Assembly (NCBI GenBank): GCA_051647685.1
Contig: JBOFEG010000001.1
Span: forward strand, 1-64,000
DNA: 64,000 bases
From: CALTSX01 sp051647685
GTDB lineage: Bacteria > Chlamydiota > Chlamydiia > Chlamydiales > CALTSX01
Reading direction: 5' to 3'
Shown here: one piece after another, positions 45,097-54,343 of the stretch
Layout of the letters: each line of letters starts with the position of its first letter
How positions within the stretch are numbered: position 1 is the stretch's first letter
Position numbers and translations under genes: made by a program
The notes under the pieces: generated by a model
Seen by the model: only the letters and a program-made list of their open reading frames with translations
Databases searched by the model: none
Told to the model about the DNA's origin: nothing

Positions 45097-46416
45097 TTAA
45101 AAATGAAAGGAATAAGGTCTGAGAAGAGATCCCGATAAATTTTCCCAGATAAGATTATATGTCTTGGTGATAGTCGTCATAATGGAATCAGTTTCTATAG
45201 TTTCCTTTTCTTGCGATGTATCTTCCAACGAAATAGAAGGTTGTTCTATAAAATCTGTAATAATGTTGTTTTCTTCGACTGCATCAAAGTAAATATCAGT
45301 TTCTTCATTTTCGTTATCTGTTTTCAGGTATAGGTTAGTATCGTCTTTATTAGATATCAAAAGAGATACATGAGAATTAGGCGTGGATAATTCTTTTACG
45401 AGGTCCTTACGAACAGTTTGTATTTCAGACTTAATAGAGTTGATTTTTTCATCAGAAAACTCGCTAATTTGCTGTTTTTCAGTTAATAAGTTTTCTTGAA
45501 TGGACTCTAAGTTTTTCTCAAAAGCTTCAGTTGCAGCTCTTTGTTTTTCTTCGTATTTTGAATTTATTTCCTCATGAATTTTTATCATGTTGATTTTAAA
45601 GTCTTTATTCAACCTTTCTAAAGATTCCTTTGCTGTTGAACTAGCAAATTTTTTACGTTGCTTAATAAGTTTCTTAGTTGAGGTGGATAAAGAGTTAGAT
45701 TGAAAGCCAAATTTTTCATTGGTTTGAGAAATGGCATTCATATATTCATCTGCAAGGTTTTCAACTAAAGATTTAAAATCAAAAACTCGTTGTCTTGAAA
45801 TATCGAACTCTTCTTCTAATGAGGTAAGTTGGGCACGTAAATCTTGTTGTTCTTCTCTCTTGAGATTTATAAGTAAATCATTAAATGATTCCTTCTCACG
45901 TAAAATCTGCTCAGCTCCTAGTTTTTCAATTTCTTCTAACTTTTCCTTTGCATTATTTAATTCATCATGAATTTGAGAAGCAAATTGTTTTTCCTGAATG
46001 TCGGCCTCTTCTATGATTGGCGTAATATGTGAGACAAGAGCTTCTTGCTCTTTCATCGCTTCATTGCCCCAATCAGAAGTAGAAACAAAATCATCTTCAA
46101 AAAACGCTGATTCTTGGTTATCTATAGCATTTCTAATATTGAGAGAATCAAATTCTCTTTTTATAATATCAAAGTCAGCTTCAGGGGTCTCATTTTGTAG
46201 ATCAAAATGTATAATATTCTGAGGCTTAACTGTGTTGAATTCATAATCTTTTATATGTGAGACAAAACTCTCTGTCCCTACAGGTTTTATGTTACCATTA
46301 ACCCTGTTCCAGATCTCAATGATCGCTTGACGAACTTTTAAGAATTGACGGGAAGTTTCATTATATAAACTTCGGATTGAATTAGATATATTAAGATTTG
46401 ATTCAAATAGTTTCAT
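45097..46416 (-). CDS. Acidic coiled-coil protein of unknown function
   Basis: The 439-residue product has no signal peptide and no membrane segment. The middle (about residues 130-350) is a long, charged coiled-coil (AKEKLEEIEKLGAEQILREK, NLKREEQQDLRAQLTSLEEE), flanked by acidic, disordered-looking arms rich in Glu, Asp and Ser. No enzymatic motif is visible and I recognise no family. Such proteins in chlamydiae are often secreted or structural; nothing here decides. It has its own terminator inside recD and is preceded by a 437-bp gene-free spacer. Confidence 0.7.
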   Translation of the reverse strand: MKLFESNLNISNSIRSLYNETSRQFLKVRQAIIEIWNRVNGNIKPVGTESFVSHIKDYEFNTVKPQNIIHFDLQNETPEADFDIIKREFDSLNIRNAIDNQESAFFEDDFVSTSDWGNEAMKEQEALVSHITPIIEEADIQEKQFASQIHDELNNAKEKLEEIEKLGAEQILREKESFNDLLINLKREEQQDLRAQLTSLEEEFDISRQRVFDFKSLVENLADEYMNAISQTNEKFGFQSNSLSTSTKKLIKQRKKFASSTAKESLERLNKDFKINMIKIHEEINSKYEEKQRAATEAFEKNLESIQENLLTEKQQISEFSDEKINSIKSEIQTVRKDLVKELSTPNSHVSLLISNKDDTNLYLKTDNENEETDIYFDAVEENNIITDFIEQPSISLEDTSQEKETIETDSIMTTITKTYNLIWENLSGSLLRPYSFHF

Positions 46417-46853
46417 TTTTTACCTTTTTTAGCATTATTTAGTATAAATTATAACATAAATTTGAATAAATTTCATTAAATCAAATTATTATTGATCTCC
46501 TTATAATTAAGAGATTATAACGTTTTAATTATCATTTTATGACTAAGAGTTGTTAACTCTTTGGTTATAAGCGAGAAAGGACGTCATTGAGATAAGAGGG
46601 GGGGGATTTTTACTATATATACATATATATATATACATATAAAAGAATAGCCTTGAAATGGGCTAGAAGGAATTAACCCTTGCTATAAACATAGAGAATG
46701 CTTTTTTTTAGTACTTCGATGTGTAAGGTGCTTATACAGAATCACTTAAGGGTATTTATTAGAAAATCTGTTCTATATGACATATACAAAGAAATATGTA
46801 TTATAGTCCTCAAGTTGGGGAGTTAGATTTTTCGAGGTATTTGAGTAGTAATC
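46417..46853. other. 437-bp gene-free spacer with G8 and AT repeats
   Basis: No frame of note and no RNA gene I can name lies here. It holds G8 at about 46598-46605, an AT alternating tract just after it, and a small TAGCC/GGCTA hairpin near 46648-46666. Promoters of the coiled-coil gene should be at its left end. A small RNA cannot be ruled out. Confidence 0.4.
46614..46641. repeat. Alternating AT microsatellite
   Basis: An almost unbroken (TA)n run interrupted by two C residues, about 28 bp. It is simple-sequence DNA, seen directly, with no known role. Confidence 0.7.
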
Positions 46854-47132
46854 TTATCTAGTGCGATTAGTAAGTCTAGATTTAATGCGACTAGCTTTAT
46901 TCTTTGTAAGAATGTTCTTTTTGATTCCCTTGTCTACTAAAGAATAAATTTGAGGGAGCTTTTCTTTAAGCTGTTCTTTATCTTGAGACATAGCTATCTT
47001 TTCAAATTTTTTCAATTCAGTGCGAATACGAGACATTGCCATTTTATTTTGAAGATATCTCTTCTTATTTTGTATGTCTCTTTTTATAGAAGTAGGTTGT
47101 TTAACTTTTTTATTTTTTTCCATTTCAGCCAT
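46854..47132 (-). CDS. rpsT: 30S ribosomal protein S20
   Basis: This small basic protein binds 16S rRNA early in 30S assembly. The core TSIKRDIQNKKRYLQNKMAM followed by SRIRTELKKF and the C-terminal KGIKKNILTKNKASRIKSRL fit S20. Length is 92 residues from the Met at 47132, which has GAGAA at a better distance than the Met at 47138. It reads divergently from rpoD, as I recall it doing in other chlamydiae. Confidence 0.92.
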   Translation of the reverse strand: MAEMEKNKKVKQPTSIKRDIQNKKRYLQNKMAMSRIRTELKKFEKIAMSQDKEQLKEKLPQIYSLVDKGIKKNILTKNKASRIKSRLTNRTR

Positions 47133-47373
47133 AAACATTTCTCAAAATATAGGTAAGATAATCGCACTATTATTATGCAAAAAGAGAAAAAAAGCAAAGA
47201 TTATTCAATAAAAATTTCCGAAGTAGATAATTAGAGAATAAAATTACAATTTTTTCTTTAAGCGAAAGGAAATAGTAGTTGAACAAAGAGTTGACTTTAA
47301 TTGAAAAATTGATGAAGATCCCGGTGGGGTTTTCTCTTTTGGGAGGTAATCCAATTTTTATAAATAGGAGATT

Positions 47374-49044
47374 ATGGATAAAGAAAAAGAAGTGCAACTA
47401 GACCCAGCACATCAACAAAAAATTGAAGAGCTTGTTGCCATTGCGAAAGAACAGGGATATATTACCTATGAAGAAATCAATGAAATTCTTCCTATTACAG
47501 TAGATACTGCAGAACAAATTGATCAAGTACTTATCTTTTTAAGTGGAATAGACATTCAGATTCTTACTCAATCAGAACTGGATAAACAAAAAGAGCGAAA
47601 GAAAGAGGCGAAAGAATTAGAGGGACAACCAAAGAGAGCAGAGGGAACGGCTGAGGATCCGGTTCGTATGTATCTAAAGGAAATGGGCGCTGTGCCATTA
47701 CTTACTCGTGAGGAGGAAGTCGAAATATCTAAACGAATTGAAAAGGCGCAACTGCAAATTGAACGTATCATTATGAGATTTAGGTATTGCGCAGCAGAAA
47801 CTATTTCTATTGTTAATTATATTTTATCCGGAAAAGAGCGATTTGATAAAATTATAGCAGAGAAAGAAATCGAAGATAAAAATCAATTCTTTCAAATACT
47901 TCCTAAACTTAGAGAGCTATTAAAAAAAGAAGATGTGAACATCCATAATTTATTGCTCCAATATCGCTATCTAGAATCTAAAAGCGTAGAACAAGTAAAA
48001 ATTATAGAAGACATTGAAAAATGTCGTATACGGACAAGTTCGCTCCTTCGAAGAATGCATTTTCGCTATAGTATAATGGAAGATTTTAGTGAAGTTATCT
48101 TAGCCGCATATGAGAGATTCTTATCTTTAGAAAGAGAAATTCAAGAACTTCGTCCTAGAGCAGAAAAGAATCGCTTTGCAGCCCATAAACTCCTTGCTGC
48201 TAAGAGGAAGTTACAAAAGAGAGAACTTGCCGCTGGAAGAACACTCGATGAATTTAAAAAAGATGTTCGAATGCTGCAGCGCTGGATGGATAAAAGTTTG
48301 GAGGGAAAGCGAGAGATGGTCGAGGCCAACTTACGCCTCGTAATTTCTATTGCAAAGAAGTATATCAACCGAGGCATGTCTTTTCTGGATCTGATCCAAG
48401 AGGGCAATATGGGCCTTATGAAAGCTGTAGAAAAATTTGAATATCGTAGAGGCTATAAATTTTCTACTTATGCAACCTGGTGGATTAGACAAGCAGTTAC
48501 CAGAGCTATTGCAGACCAAGCGAGAACAATTCGAATTCCGGTCCATATGATTGAAACTATTAATAAAGTGCTGCGCGGAGCCAAAAAATTAATGATGGAA
48601 ACAGGTAGAGAACCTACATCGGAAGAACTCGCAAAAGAACTTGGCCTTACTCCAGAGCGAGTCAGAGAGATCTATCGCATCGCGCAGCATCCAATTTCAC
48701 TCCAAGCAGAAGTGGGAGATAGTGGAGAGAGTCAGTTTGGAGATTTCTTAGAAGATACCGGGATTGAATCTCCCGCTGAAGCGACTAGTTATTCTATTTT
48801 AAAAGATGAACTAAAAGAAGTTTTGGAGACACTCAATGAAAGAGAGAGAACGGTATTAATAGAGCGCTTTGGTCTTGAAGATGGAAAACCTAAAACATTG
48901 GAAGAGGTTGGTCTGCGATTTGGAGTTACTCGCGAAAGAGTTCGGCAAATTGAAGCAAAAGGGCTTAAAAAAATGAGTCATCCAACTCGAGCAAAAAGAC
49001 TTCGACCCTTTTTAGATATGATTGAAGGAGTCGCTGGAGCGTAG
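47374..49044 (+). CDS. rpoD: RNA polymerase primary sigma factor
   Basis: This is the housekeeping sigma factor (sigma-66 in Chlamydia), 556 residues. Region 1.2 is DPVRMYLKEMGAVPLLTREE, region 2 is NLRLVISIAKKYINRGMSFL and KFSTYATWWIRQAVTRAI, region 3 starts at RIPVHMIETINKV, and region 4 is LEEVGLRFGVTRERVRQIEA. A perfect TAGGAGATT precedes the ATG. The N-terminal region 1.1 contains a Lys/Glu-rich stretch. The stop codon and last codons overlap the 3' end of an antisense tRNA-Ala by 10 bp. Confidence 0.98.
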   Translation: MDKEKEVQLDPAHQQKIEELVAIAKEQGYITYEEINEILPITVDTAEQIDQVLIFLSGIDIQILTQSELDKQKERKKEAKELEGQPKRAEGTAEDPVRMYLKEMGAVPLLTREEEVEISKRIEKAQLQIERIIMRFRYCAAETISIVNYILSGKERFDKIIAEKEIEDKNQFFQILPKLRELLKKEDVNIHNLLLQYRYLESKSVEQVKIIEDIEKCRIRTSSLLRRMHFRYSIMEDFSEVILAAYERFLSLEREIQELRPRAEKNRFAAHKLLAAKRKLQKRELAAGRTLDEFKKDVRMLQRWMDKSLEGKREMVEANLRLVISIAKKYINRGMSFLDLIQEGNMGLMKAVEKFEYRRGYKFSTYATWWIRQAVTRAIADQARTIRIPVHMIETINKVLRGAKKLMMETGREPTSEELAKELGLTPERVREIYRIAQHPISLQAEVGDSGESQFGDFLEDTGIESPAEATSYSILKDELKEVLETLNERERTVLIERFGLEDGKPKTLEEVGLRFGVTRERVRQIEAKGLKKMSHPTRAKRLRPFLDMIEGVAGA

Positions 49045-49107
49045 CGGAATCGAACCGCTGGCCTCAACAATGCCATCGTTGCGCTCTACCAATTGAGCTA
49101 ACGCCCC
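49035..49107 (-). tRNA. tRNA-Ala (GGC)
   Basis: The acceptor stem is GGGGCGT with ACGCTCC (one G-T) and discriminator A. The D-arm is GCTCAATTGGTAGAGC, the anticodon stem is CAACG/TGTTG with loop ATGGCAT (anticodon GGC), and the T-arm is CAGCGGTTCGATTCCGCTA. CCA is not encoded. Its 3' end overlaps the rpoD stop region on the other strand. Confidence 0.95.
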
Positions 49108-49208
49108 GAAATATATGAGAGGCTCATTAGTATAGAGTTTGAAATTCTTTTTGGCAACAAACGACTTCTTCCTTTATAGTGCGCTCAGCAATATAATATA
49201 GGTTAGAG

Positions 49209-50402
49209 ATGTCAATTTTCCCAAACTATCCACTTGCAAAAGAAGATCCCATCTTTGGTTTAGTAGAGAAATTTCTATCAGATTCTAGAGAGACAAAAGT
49301 CGACTTGAGCATTGGAGTACTGCGGAGTGAGAAACTACAGGCCTATCTGTTGCGTTCTGTAGAAATTGCTGAAGAAAAAATTCTCCAAAAGAAATTAGCT
49401 AAGACCTATTTACCGATACTTGGCGGTAAAAAATATATCGATTCAATGCAGAACTGTATATTTGGAAAAAAAATTGTATCTCAAATACAAGAGTTTTTAT
49501 TCGGCATGCAAACTATAGGTGGCACGGGTGCTTTGTATATTGCATGTAAATTACTGTGTACTTCCGGAATTAAAACAATACTTGTTTCACAACCTACTTG
49601 GCCAAATCACAGCAAAATTGCGAATGCGCTTGGTTATACGGTAGAATTTTTTCCTTACTACAATGCGAAAGAAAATAGGGTTGACTTCTCAGCTATGATT
49701 TCTCATCTTACGCAATCTAAAAGTGGAAGCATTATTATTCTTCAGGCCTCATGCCATAATCCTACAGGATCTGATCTCTCGCAAGAGCAGTGGCAAACTC
49801 TTGCAAATGTAGTTAAAGAAAAAAAATTCATGGTTATTTTCGATATAGCTTATCAAGGGCTTGGCAAAGGTTTAGAAGAAGATGCTTATCCTATTCGTCT
49901 GTTCGCAGATTTGTGCATAGAATGTATTGTAGCCGCATCTTCCTCGAAAAATTTTGCTCTCTACGGAGATAGAGTTGGATGCTTATTTTTTTTCATTCGA
50001 GATGCTGTTAAACGACAAGGAATTAATTCGATTGCAAAATCTATGGTTAGAGAAATATACTCAAATCCTCCAAGACATGGAGCAGATATCGTAACAGAAA
50101 TCTTAACTTGTCCAGATCTTCAAAAAATATGGGAAACAGAAGTAGATTGCATGCGAGACAGAATACAGAGTGCCAGAAAAATTTTTGCTCTGAGTTTTGC
50201 TGAGTATACAGGAAATGATAAATTTTCATTTATTTGTAATCAATATGGCCTCTTTTCCTATCTTGGCTGTTCTCAGAACCAAGCAGCTATGCTCCAAAAA
50301 GAGCATGGAATTTATATTACTTTAGACGGGAGAATCAATATTACAGGGTTAAATAGAGAGAATATTCCCTATGTAGTTGAATCAATTGCCAAGGTACTTT
50401 GA
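49209..50402 (+). CDS. tyrB: Aromatic/aspartate aminotransferase
   Basis: This PLP-dependent class I aminotransferase (fold type I) has 397 residues. The PLP lysine lies in AASSSKNFALYGDRVG. The substrate and cofactor contacts SCHNPTGSDLS and FDIAYQGLGKGLEEDAYPIR are those of the AspC/TyrB family, as is the N-terminal PLAKEDPIFGLVEKF. Whether aspartate or aromatic amino acids are preferred cannot be read from the sequence; chlamydial copies are called TyrB. mreC starts immediately after its stop, so the two are coupled. Confidence 0.92.
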   Translation: MSIFPNYPLAKEDPIFGLVEKFLSDSRETKVDLSIGVLRSEKLQAYLLRSVEIAEEKILQKKLAKTYLPILGGKKYIDSMQNCIFGKKIVSQIQEFLFGMQTIGGTGALYIACKLLCTSGIKTILVSQPTWPNHSKIANALGYTVEFFPYYNAKENRVDFSAMISHLTQSKSGSIIILQASCHNPTGSDLSQEQWQTLANVVKEKKFMVIFDIAYQGLGKGLEEDAYPIRLFADLCIECIVAASSSKNFALYGDRVGCLFFFIRDAVKRQGINSIAKSMVREIYSNPPRHGADIVTEILTCPDLQKIWETEVDCMRDRIQSARKIFALSFAEYTGNDKFSFICNQYGLFSYLGCSQNQAAMLQKEHGIYITLDGRINITGLNRENIPYVVESIAKVL

Positions 50403-51497
50403 GTGAATCGATATCGCAGTCTATGGATTTGTATCGGCAGTATCCTTATAATTTGTTTACTTCCAATGAGCATGTCTAATTCATTGCGACTCGCTACATT
50501 TACAGTTCTTCAAAGTATTTATAATAAAGTATATTTTTTTTCTTATCCTTCAAGTTTTTCTATAAAAGAATACCAAGAAAAAATCCACCAACTGGAGGCT
50601 CGTGAGATTCTTTTAAAAAATAAAATAGAATTTGTAAAAGACATGGTTTTATCCGATAGTCGGTTACAAAAACGGATTGAAGAACTGCGACAAATTATCC
50701 CTCATACTATCCAAGGTAATTCTCAAAGAACAGTTTATCTCGCAAAATTGTTGGAGCAAGAACTTACGGCAATTCCGGGGAAAGTAATTTTCCGAGAGCC
50801 ATTATTCTGGAATAATTTTCTTTGGATTAACCTTGGCGAGGTACAAAATAAACAAATAGGTGAAGAGATTATTGCTAAAGATAGTCCTGTTGTTGTTGGA
50901 AATAAAGTGCTTGGGGTAATAGAAGAAGTTCATGAAACGAGAAGTAAAGTGCGGTTATTAACAGATCCCTCTCTTACAGTATCCGTTAGAGTCACTCGAG
51001 GAAAAGAACAAAACTTATCTCTGTTAGAGAGTATAGAAGAGCTTCTGCACCGATTAGATGTCCGCCCCGAACTGATTGACAGCGATATCGCACAAACTAC
51101 GCTCTATCAATTGCAAAAATCTTTGGCGCAAGATACTGAAAACTGCCACTTAGCAAAAGGAATTTTACAAGGAAGCAATTCTTCTTTATGGAGATTACCT
51201 GCACATATTTTGCAAGGTTTTGGATTTAATTACGAATTTAGCGACGAAGAGGGAGAAAAAATTGACCTGCGTAGTCAAAATCCTCCAATTATTCGCATTG
51301 GTGATCTATTAATAACGACCGGGTTTGACGGAGTTTTTCCAAAAGGTCTGGTCACAGCTACAGTAGTTGCGGTAGAACCTTTAAACCCCGGGGATATCTT
51401 TTATAAGATTCGAGCGAGAGCCGCCATAGAAAATATTCATGAGATTGAGTTTGTTCAAGTACTCCCTGCAATATCTAAAAATTTACCCGCTAAGTGA
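50403..51497 (+). CDS. mreC: Rod shape-determining protein MreC-like
   Basis: The 364-residue product starts at GTG abutting the tyrB stop. It has one N-terminal transmembrane helix (LWICIGSILIICLLPMSM), a coiled-coil of about 70 residues (EKIHQLEAREILLKNKIEFV), and then beta-rich domains with VVVGNKVLGVIEEVHETRSK and VRLLTDPSLTVSV, the MreC core motifs. MreC organises the elongation complex of peptidoglycan synthesis with MreB. In chlamydiae it follows tyrB too, as I recall. GLVTATVVAVEPL near the end matches the family's second beta-domain. Confidence 0.82.
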   Translation: MNRYRSLWICIGSILIICLLPMSMSNSLRLATFTVLQSIYNKVYFFSYPSSFSIKEYQEKIHQLEAREILLKNKIEFVKDMVLSDSRLQKRIEELRQIIPHTIQGNSQRTVYLAKLLEQELTAIPGKVIFREPLFWNNFLWINLGEVQNKQIGEEIIAKDSPVVVGNKVLGVIEEVHETRSKVRLLTDPSLTVSVRVTRGKEQNLSLLESIEELLHRLDVRPELIDSDIAQTTLYQLQKSLAQDTENCHLAKGILQGSNSSLWRLPAHILQGFGFNYEFSDEEGEKIDLRSQNPPIIRIGDLLITTGFDGVFPKGLVTATVVAVEPLNPGDIFYKIRARAAIENIHEIEFVQVLPAISKNLPAK

Positions 51498-51680
51498 TTC
51501 TAATCCTTTATATATCTACTATATAATATTTGTATAATCATAGATTTTAAATTTTACTATTAACGATTAGTATAATTCGTTTATTTATAATGTCTTAATA
51601 TTTATTTAAAATACAGTTGAATTAATAGATAATCGGAAATTATAATAGCATCAATCTAATTCATACAATTAAAGGTAATT

Positions 51681-53210
51681 ATGGTAACTCCCTCTGCTCC
51701 TAGGCTTGGTTCTGTTGAGCCTTCTTATGTTTATCCAAAATTCTGCGACTCAGATATAGAACCTCTAAAAAAAGAAGAGAGATATGAATTGTATACCGCT
51801 ACGGATGAATTGCTTGCAGGACAAGGTTCTTTGAGAAAATATCTAATGGACTTTTGTTATGGGAGAACTATTCTTACCTTTGAATCTCACATAAATCAAG
51901 AATTTTACGGAACTATGCTATTGGATATGGTAGCGGCAAAGTTTTTTAGCGAACACAAAGAAGAGATAGCCCAAGTCAATCCTCCATTCTCTAACTATAT
52001 GGAAAGCAATATCCTTACCAAGGACTTAAGAAAAATTTCCGATCTTTTTTATAGGGCTTTTAACCGTTATTTAGAAGATAAGACGACCGAGGAGGATGGG
52101 CTAGATAATATAGTCGGAAGTAGCACTATTGCAAATTCAAAGCCTGGATTTAAAAATTTTCATAGATATTGCCATTATGACAATGAACATGTTACGAGTT
52201 CTAATATCTTAAAAGGGAGGGCAGGGGAATGCTTTAAGAGCTTTCTAGAAAGCCTACCTGCTTCTCTTCTAACACAAAAAAATAAAAAGAAAGCATTACC
52301 ATTCTTACAGGAAGCAGTTAATCAACGGCGTTTTCTACCCGATAAGCTTCTTTATCTCAAACAAGTGCTATTTCTGCTATCCTTTCAAGATGTATTCAGA
52401 GAAGGTTTATTAGAGATAAAACAATCTCTCAACATGGAAAAGGAAAACCTCTATAGATCACCGAGCAGAAGTCACGATCTACATAGTCAATCGCAGTATA
52501 TTTACAAACGCATTGAATTAATAGACGAAACCTTAGCAAAACTACCTGTCAATGATGTATTGGCACTTATTCCACTAGCTTGCCGCTCTTCTTTAGAAGA
52601 ATTAAGCCACGATCGTTATTTTATGAACTGTTACATCAAAGAGGAGAGTCTATCCAGAGAATGTTGTAAGGGAAGACAAGCCGATATCGCTATTCGTGAT
52701 GTATTAGAACATGCTTTCAAAGTAACACCTAAAAGTTTTGCTGGAGATGGCATTAGATCTATTGAGAGCTACATTATGGGTCTTAGTGGGCTTGCTATTT
52801 CCTCGGGACTGCTCGGAAGACTAGCGATGAAAGACCACCACAAAATATTTTATAAAAGACATGCAGATTGCAGCATTCCTAGCGTATCCGATAATCTACC
52901 TCTGGAATTTTTAGTCACATCAGCTCAATTCTATTCCGCTACTAACGATAATTGGGTCGAGGAAACGCATTTGGGGTACTTAAAAGAAATGACGGGTGCA
53001 ATTTCACCTCATGAAATAGAGGGGCTTAAATATAAGCTGCAACGAGTACGTAACGCTGTGAAAAATGCTCCTGTAGAGCAATTATTGAATGGTAATACCT
53101 TAGGCAAAGATGCTATAAAAAACCTACAGTCTCTTTATAAAGACGTTAGGAAGGACATTGGACTAGCACCTTTACCCAAGAGTAATTCTTCAGCTTGTTC
53201 TATTATGTAA
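51681..53210 (+). CDS. Protein of unknown function with a C-terminal CAAX-like tail
   Basis: I recognise no family in this 509-residue protein. It has no signal peptide or membrane segment and looks mainly alpha-helical. The C-terminus reads SNSSACSIM and ends at the stop: Cys-Ser-Ile-Met fits the eukaryotic CAAX box, with Met as a farnesylation-type last residue. Several segments, such as LKGRAGECFKSFLESL, look like helical packing. It abuts (zero spacing) a convergent putative translocator gene. AAAGG precedes the ATG. A secreted host-modified protein is a possibility, and the prenylation is inference only. Confidence 0.6.
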   Translation: MVTPSAPRLGSVEPSYVYPKFCDSDIEPLKKEERYELYTATDELLAGQGSLRKYLMDFCYGRTILTFESHINQEFYGTMLLDMVAAKFFSEHKEEIAQVNPPFSNYMESNILTKDLRKISDLFYRAFNRYLEDKTTEEDGLDNIVGSSTIANSKPGFKNFHRYCHYDNEHVTSSNILKGRAGECFKSFLESLPASLLTQKNKKKALPFLQEAVNQRRFLPDKLLYLKQVLFLLSFQDVFREGLLEIKQSLNMEKENLYRSPSRSHDLHSQSQYIYKRIELIDETLAKLPVNDVLALIPLACRSSLEELSHDRYFMNCYIKEESLSRECCKGRQADIAIRDVLEHAFKVTPKSFAGDGIRSIESYIMGLSGLAISSGLLGRLAMKDHHKIFYKRHADCSIPSVSDNLPLEFLVTSAQFYSATNDNWVEETHLGYLKEMTGAISPHEIEGLKYKLQRVRNAVKNAPVEQLLNGNTLGKDAIKNLQSLYKDVRKDIGLAPLPKSNSSACSIM

Positions 53211-54185
53211 CTACGCTTTCTCAGCAGCTTTTAATTGATCAAGAATCTGGTTAATGTGGTTTGCAGATTGGAGCGTCTGGTTTCTTGCTTCTTCGCTTTG
53301 TCTTGCAGAACTTTCAATCTGTTCTCCTACTGATTTTGTAACTTGTGCTTTGCTGTCGTAATCTCCTTTAGCGACATGGGGTATACCACTGGATGTTTGC
53401 CCAACACCCTGCATAGCACTATTACTTAACTGTCCACGCTGTGTAGCTTTGTTCAATTCAGCGTTATGCTCTCCAGAAAGAGTTTCCATTTTCTTGTTTA
53501 AAGTCTTTTTTTCAGACCTTAGGGATCCATCTAGTTTTTTCACAGCGGGAGAACTACGTTGAATTAATTGTATATTAGGTTCGTCTACTTCGCTCCACGC
53601 TTTATCAAACTTTGTTTTATCTAAATTTTCGACTGTCTTTTTCAACTCTTGCTTTGATACAACTTTTGGCATGTCGGCACTGTGCTTTACTTGGATTTGT
53701 TCATTTTTGGCTCTTAATTTCATAGGATCGAAATTTTCATCAGAACCACTAACTTTTTGCTTTCCATTTTCAACTTCCAATTTCATTTCACTGCTTTTTA
53801 ATTTCTGTATATTATTTTCTACTACAGAAAGTTTTTTGCTTACACCCTTCATCTCTGTTTGAGTCTGTTTCAATGCTTTACTTCCAATTGCAGTAAATCC
53901 GACTGCGAAACCAGCTCCGACTAACGAACCTACTCCAGCTAGAATCATAGAAGTCGCTTGCATAATACTCGCATCCCTAACGTTTTCCCCCGATTTAAAA
54001 ACCATATCTAGGCTGGTGTTTTTTTGCTGTGTAACTGTTTCGCTATACATCTTCATTACTTTGAGCAATAAATTTTGCAGAGTATAAAGAGCCATGGATA
54101 ACAGAAGAGTACTTCCTCCGCTAAATTCGGGTTTAGTTTGATTAGCCATTACGGTAGGACTGTGCATTGAAAGAGCAATTTTCAT
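53211..54185 (-). CDS. Putative type III secretion translocator (SctB/CopD-like)
   Basis: The 324-residue protein has one hydrophobic segment at about residues 79-103 (LAGVGSLVGAGFAVGFTAIG), Gln/Lys/Glu-rich coiled-coils on both sides and an amphipathic C-terminus (HINQILDQLKAAEKA). It has no signal peptide. This is the layout of SctB translocators (YopD, IpaC, CopD), which form the host-membrane pore with SctE. No direct motif match was possible, and a SctE partner is not adjacent. An alternative is another secreted coiled-coil protein. CAAGGAAATT precedes the ATG. Confidence 0.4.
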   Translation of the reverse strand: MKIALSMHSPTVMANQTKPEFSGGSTLLLSMALYTLQNLLLKVMKMYSETVTQQKNTSLDMVFKSGENVRDASIMQATSMILAGVGSLVGAGFAVGFTAIGSKALKQTQTEMKGVSKKLSVVENNIQKLKSSEMKLEVENGKQKVSGSDENFDPMKLRAKNEQIQVKHSADMPKVVSKQELKKTVENLDKTKFDKAWSEVDEPNIQLIQRSSPAVKKLDGSLRSEKKTLNKKMETLSGEHNAELNKATQRGQLSNSAMQGVGQTSSGIPHVAKGDYDSKAQVTKSVGEQIESSARQSEEARNQTLQSANHINQILDQLKAAEKA

Positions 54186-54343
54186 TTAATTTCCTTGTTG
54201 TGTTTTGTAAAATCTATTTAATTCTTAACTTAATTATAGCATATTTTTGAGAAAAAATCTATTTTACTTAAACGATATTATTAACTAGCGATAATTATCA
54301 CTTATAGAGCCTAACAACAATTATGAGGTTTGTTTATCTAATC

